A program made the translations under genes and the position numbers. From Anaerolineae bacterium (lineage in GTDB: Bacteria > Chloroflexota > Anaerolineae > 4572-78 > J111), in the NCBI GenBank assembly GCA_020433785.1, contig JAGRCC010000753.1, forward strand, positions 1 to 8,346: a stretch of 8,346 nt of DNA, read 5' to 3'. Under the pieces are notes generated by a model, which did no database searches, was not told the DNA's origin, and saw only the letters and a program-made list of their open reading frames with translations. This document shows positions 6,412-8,346 of this stretch, in pieces. Numbering within the stretch: position 1 is the stretch's first letter; the number at the start of each line of letters is the position of its first letter.

Positions 6412-6438
6412 TATAAACGCTATAGACACTATAAATTT
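6412..6438. repeat. 3 x 9-bp tandem array in the deoB leader
   Basis: Plus-strand units are TATAAACGC (6412-6420), TATAGACAC (6421-6429) and TATAAATTT (6430-6438). The array lies between the predicted deoB transcription start and its ribosome-binding site. The word TATAAAC also forms the right arm of the element at 359-470, so these may be one repeat family. Confidence 0.65.
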
Positions 6439-6455
6439 AAAGACTCGCTAATGTA

Positions 6456-6484
6456 AAGATAAGCCCTAAAAACCCCGGTGTCAA
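6456..6484 (-). promoter_or_regulatory. Sigma70-type promoter of deoB
   Basis: On the minus strand a perfect -35 box TTGACA (6484-6479) is followed by 17 bp and a -10 box TATCTT (6461-6456). Transcription would begin near 6449, leaving a leader of about 50 nt. It is back-to-back with the AAA ATPase promoter, with 27 bp between the two -35 boxes. Confidence 0.75.
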
Positions 6485-6511
6485 ATCGCCATCAACTTTG
6501 CGGGCTGCTCA

Positions 6512-6540
6512 TTGACAACTATGCCTACTTATGTTATAGT
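6512..6540 (+). promoter_or_regulatory. Sigma70-type promoter of the AAA ATPase gene
   Basis: A perfect -35 box TTGACA (6512-6517) is followed by a 17-bp spacer and TATAGT (6535-6540), one base from the consensus -10. The start point would be near 6547, giving an untranslated leader of about 74 nt. Confidence 0.8.
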
Positions 6541-6620
6541 CAAGTTGTTATGTAATGTTATTATGTTAAATTGCAACGATCACCCTACGTTTACCATTCG
6601 GTAGCTTCATTAACAACTCT

Positions 6621-8198
6621 ATGTCAACGCTGCAACGTGTCGATGAACTAAATACGCTAACACGGGCCAAATATCCCATAATGTATATCGTTTCCTGGGA
6701 AGAGCGGCGCGTTGAAGATATCCTGCGGCAAGTAGCCATTGAACGCCGTAAGAAGCTGTATGGTTGGACGCTGACCAACGGCATTGTGCCGCTCGATGTG
6801 GTGCAGACCGATTCGCTTGATCCGGCTACGCGCGACCCGCTCAATGCGCTCGATTTTGTGGCGAATTCGCGTGAAGCGGCTATTTTTGTCTTAAAGGATT
6901 TTCACCCGTTTTTGGATAAAGATAGAGGCGGTCACGATCACCCGGTGATTGTTCGTCGTCTGCGTGATATTACTAACGAGCTTAAAGAGAGCCGGAAAAC
7001 GCTGGTGATTCTGTCGCCGGTGCTCCGCTTTCCGCCGGACCTGGAGAAGGATATCACCGTTCTGGACTATTCGCTGCCGACGCTGGATGAGTTGGAGGTA
7101 TCGCTCGATCGAGTTGTTCGGTCGGCGCGGGAGATTGCCGGCGTGCAAATCAAAATGCGCAGCGAAGAGCGCGAGCGAGTACTAAAGGCGGCACGCGGCC
7201 TAACATGTCTGGAAGCGGAGAACGTCTTTGCCAAGAGTTTGGTGATGGGTCGCAAGCTGGACTTGGGTGTTATCATCGCCGAGAAAGAGCAGTTGATTAG
7301 CCGTTCGCAGGTGTTGGAGTATTACGAAACGGTTGAAGGCTTTTCTAACGTTGGCGGCCTGGGCTTGGTGAAGCAGTGGCTGCGCAAGCGTGGCAACGCT
7401 TTTACCGAAAAGGCCCGTCGCTTCGGGTTACCGGAACCCAAAGGGCTGCTGCTGTTGGGGGTGCAGGGGGCCGGGAAGAGTTTACTGGCTAAAGCAGTGG
7501 CTAGTCAATGGCAACTGCCGCTGCTGCGCCTTGATCTGGGCCGCGTTTTTAGCGAGTTGGTCGGCTCGTCCGAGCAAAATATGCGACAGGCGCTGCGACT
7601 GGCCGAAAATGTGGCCCCGTGTGTCCTGTGGCTCGATGAAATGGAGAAGGGGTTGGCCGGCTCCAGCGGCTCCGGTAATTCTGATGCCGGGACATCGGCC
7701 CGGGTATTTGGCAGCCTGTTGACCTGGATGCAAGAGAAGACATCGCCGGTGTTCGTCATCGGGACGGCTAACGATATTTCAGCCCTGCCGCCGGAAATTT
7801 TGCGCAAGGGCCGCTTCGACGAGATATTTTTTGTGGATTTGCCCCAAGTCCAAGAACGTCGAGAGATACTTGTCATCCATCTGGCCCGGCGCGGTCGCGA
7901 TGCCCTGAATTATGATTTGAATGGTCTGGCGCTGGCCACTGAAGGCTTTAGTGGGGCGGAAATCGAACAGGTTATTATCGATGGGCTATATGACGCCTTT
8001 GAAAATAACCGTGAGCTGAGCAGCGAAGACCTATTTGTTAACATCGAGAATACCATACCATTGTCTCAAACGATGGAAACAAAAATTACGGCGCTGCGCC
8101 AGTGGGCCCGCAAGCATGCTCGGCCCGCGTCTGAACCGCCGGAGCCGCAGCCGCTGCTGCCATCTCAAAACGGTTTGCGGCAGATGGAACTGGGGTGA
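6621..8198 (+). CDS. ycf46: Ycf46-like AAA ATPase
   Basis: The protein has 525 residues. Residues about 1-230 form a degenerate P-loop/AAA-like domain without a Walker A motif; landmarks are YPIMYIVSWEERR, IFVLKDFHPF, LVILSP and VLDYSLPTLDELE. Residues about 236-500 are a canonical AAA module: Walker A GVQGAGKS (280-287), Walker B VLWLDE (335-340), sensor 1 IGTAND (N384), arginine finger region LRKGRFD (R395, R398) and sensor-2 region GFSGAEIEQ (442-450). The lid ends with TIPLSQTMETKITALRQWA, typical of Ycf46. A Pro-rich tail of about 25 residues follows. Family members occur in cyanobacteria and plastids, where a role in photosynthetic CO2 response has been reported; the role in a probable heterotroph is unknown. 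ATG 6621 is the first usable start after an in-frame stop at 6567, yet no Shine-Dalgarno sequence precedes it. It stands alone, divergent from deoB. Confidence 0.9.
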   Translation: MSTLQRVDELNTLTRAKYPIMYIVSWEERRVEDILRQVAIERRKKLYGWTLTNGIVPLDVVQTDSLDPATRDPLNALDFVANSREAAIFVLKDFHPFLDKDRGGHDHPVIVRRLRDITNELKESRKTLVILSPVLRFPPDLEKDITVLDYSLPTLDELEVSLDRVVRSAREIAGVQIKMRSEERERVLKAARGLTCLEAENVFAKSLVMGRKLDLGVIIAEKEQLISRSQVLEYYETVEGFSNVGGLGLVKQWLRKRGNAFTEKARRFGLPEPKGLLLLGVQGAGKSLLAKAVASQWQLPLLRLDLGRVFSELVGSSEQNMRQALRLAENVAPCVLWLDEMEKGLAGSSGSGNSDAGTSARVFGSLLTWMQEKTSPVFVIGTANDISALPPEILRKGRFDEIFFVDLPQVQERREILVIHLARRGRDALNYDLNGLALATEGFSGAEIEQVIIDGLYDAFENNRELSSEDLFVNIENTIPLSQTMETKITALRQWARKHARPASEPPEPQPLLPSQNGLRQMELG

Positions 8199-8208
8199 GT
8201 TGGATCAT

Positions 8209-8236
8209 TGATAATTGACAATTGATAACTGATAAT
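8209..8236. repeat. Heptanucleotide tandem array, 4 x TGATAAT-like
   Basis: Four consecutive 7-bp units are visible just after the AAA gene: TGATAAT, TGACAAT, TGATAAC, TGATAAT. It has the same period as the array at 3262-3296 but a different unit. Confidence 0.75.
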
Positions 8237-8261
8237 TGGTACATCGTGACTGGTTAATCAC

Positions 8262-8340
8262 AACAGCCAACCATTCATTCAACTGACCTACGAACCAACT
8301 AACTGTCCAATTAACCAACTGACCAACCAACTAATCAACT
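8262..8340. repeat. Low-complexity AACC/AACT-rich tract
   Basis: This purine/pyrimidine-skewed stretch is built from words such as CCAACC, AACTGACC, AACCAACTAAC and CAACTAATCAACT, with almost no G on the plus strand. No open reading frame of note or terminator is seen. It continues to the window edge. Confidence 0.55.
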
Positions 8341-8346
8341 ATGATG

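Noticed and set aside
8209..8340. Possible CRISPR array from repeated words
   Set aside because: Units are only 4-7 bp and contiguous, with no spacers of regular length and no cas genes.

Overview
The window looks like chromosomal DNA of an uncultivated bacterium, most plausibly a member of the Chloroflexota (Anaerolineae or a related class). This is an inference from the gene set: a Ycf46-like AAA ATPase, a pyrimidine-nucleoside phosphorylase and phosphopentomutase pair, a helical sensor protein, moderately GC-rich genes and AT-rich repeat-laden spacers. No rRNA, tRNA, phage, transposase or CRISPR gene is visible. No dedicated defence or mobile system is present.

Layout. Positions 1-6398 are read on the minus strand. 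In transcriptional order they hold phosphopentomutase (deoB, 5208-6398), pyrimidine-nucleoside phosphorylase (deoA/pdp, 3705-5009), a YraN/UPF0102 endonuclease-fold protein (3339-3698, 6 nt after deoA), an MscS-type mechanosensitive channel (2177-3088), a LysM protein with a long Ala/Lys/Glu coiled coil (637-1746, followed by a good intrinsic terminator), and the N-terminal end of a membrane sensor that leaves the window at base 1. On the plus strand, divergent from deoB, lies one gene for a Ycf46-like AAA ATPase (6621-8198). The deoB/AAA spacer holds two back-to-back sigma70-type promoters with near-consensus -35 boxes and 17-bp spacers.

How the genes work together. DeoA releases (deoxy)ribose-1-phosphate from pyrimidine nucleosides, and DeoB converts it to the 5-phosphate for central metabolism, so these two form a nucleoside salvage unit. 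YraN is probably co-transcribed and translationally coupled to deoA. The channel, LysM protein and sensor are envelope or stress functions with no evident link to salvage.

The most unusual content is in the spacers. Nearly every intergenic region carries short iterated palindromic or tandem sequence. Three inverted elements are built largely from roughly 9-bp iterations (359-470, 1892-1958, 5049-5201). A direct 3 x 9-bp array lies in the deoB leader (6412-6438). There are two 7-bp tandem arrays (3262-3296, 8209-8236), a 6-bp array (2115-2138) and a separate 61-bp palindrome (2032-2092). The unit sequences differ, but the construction recurs. The non-coding stretch 1753-2176 is almost entirely such material.
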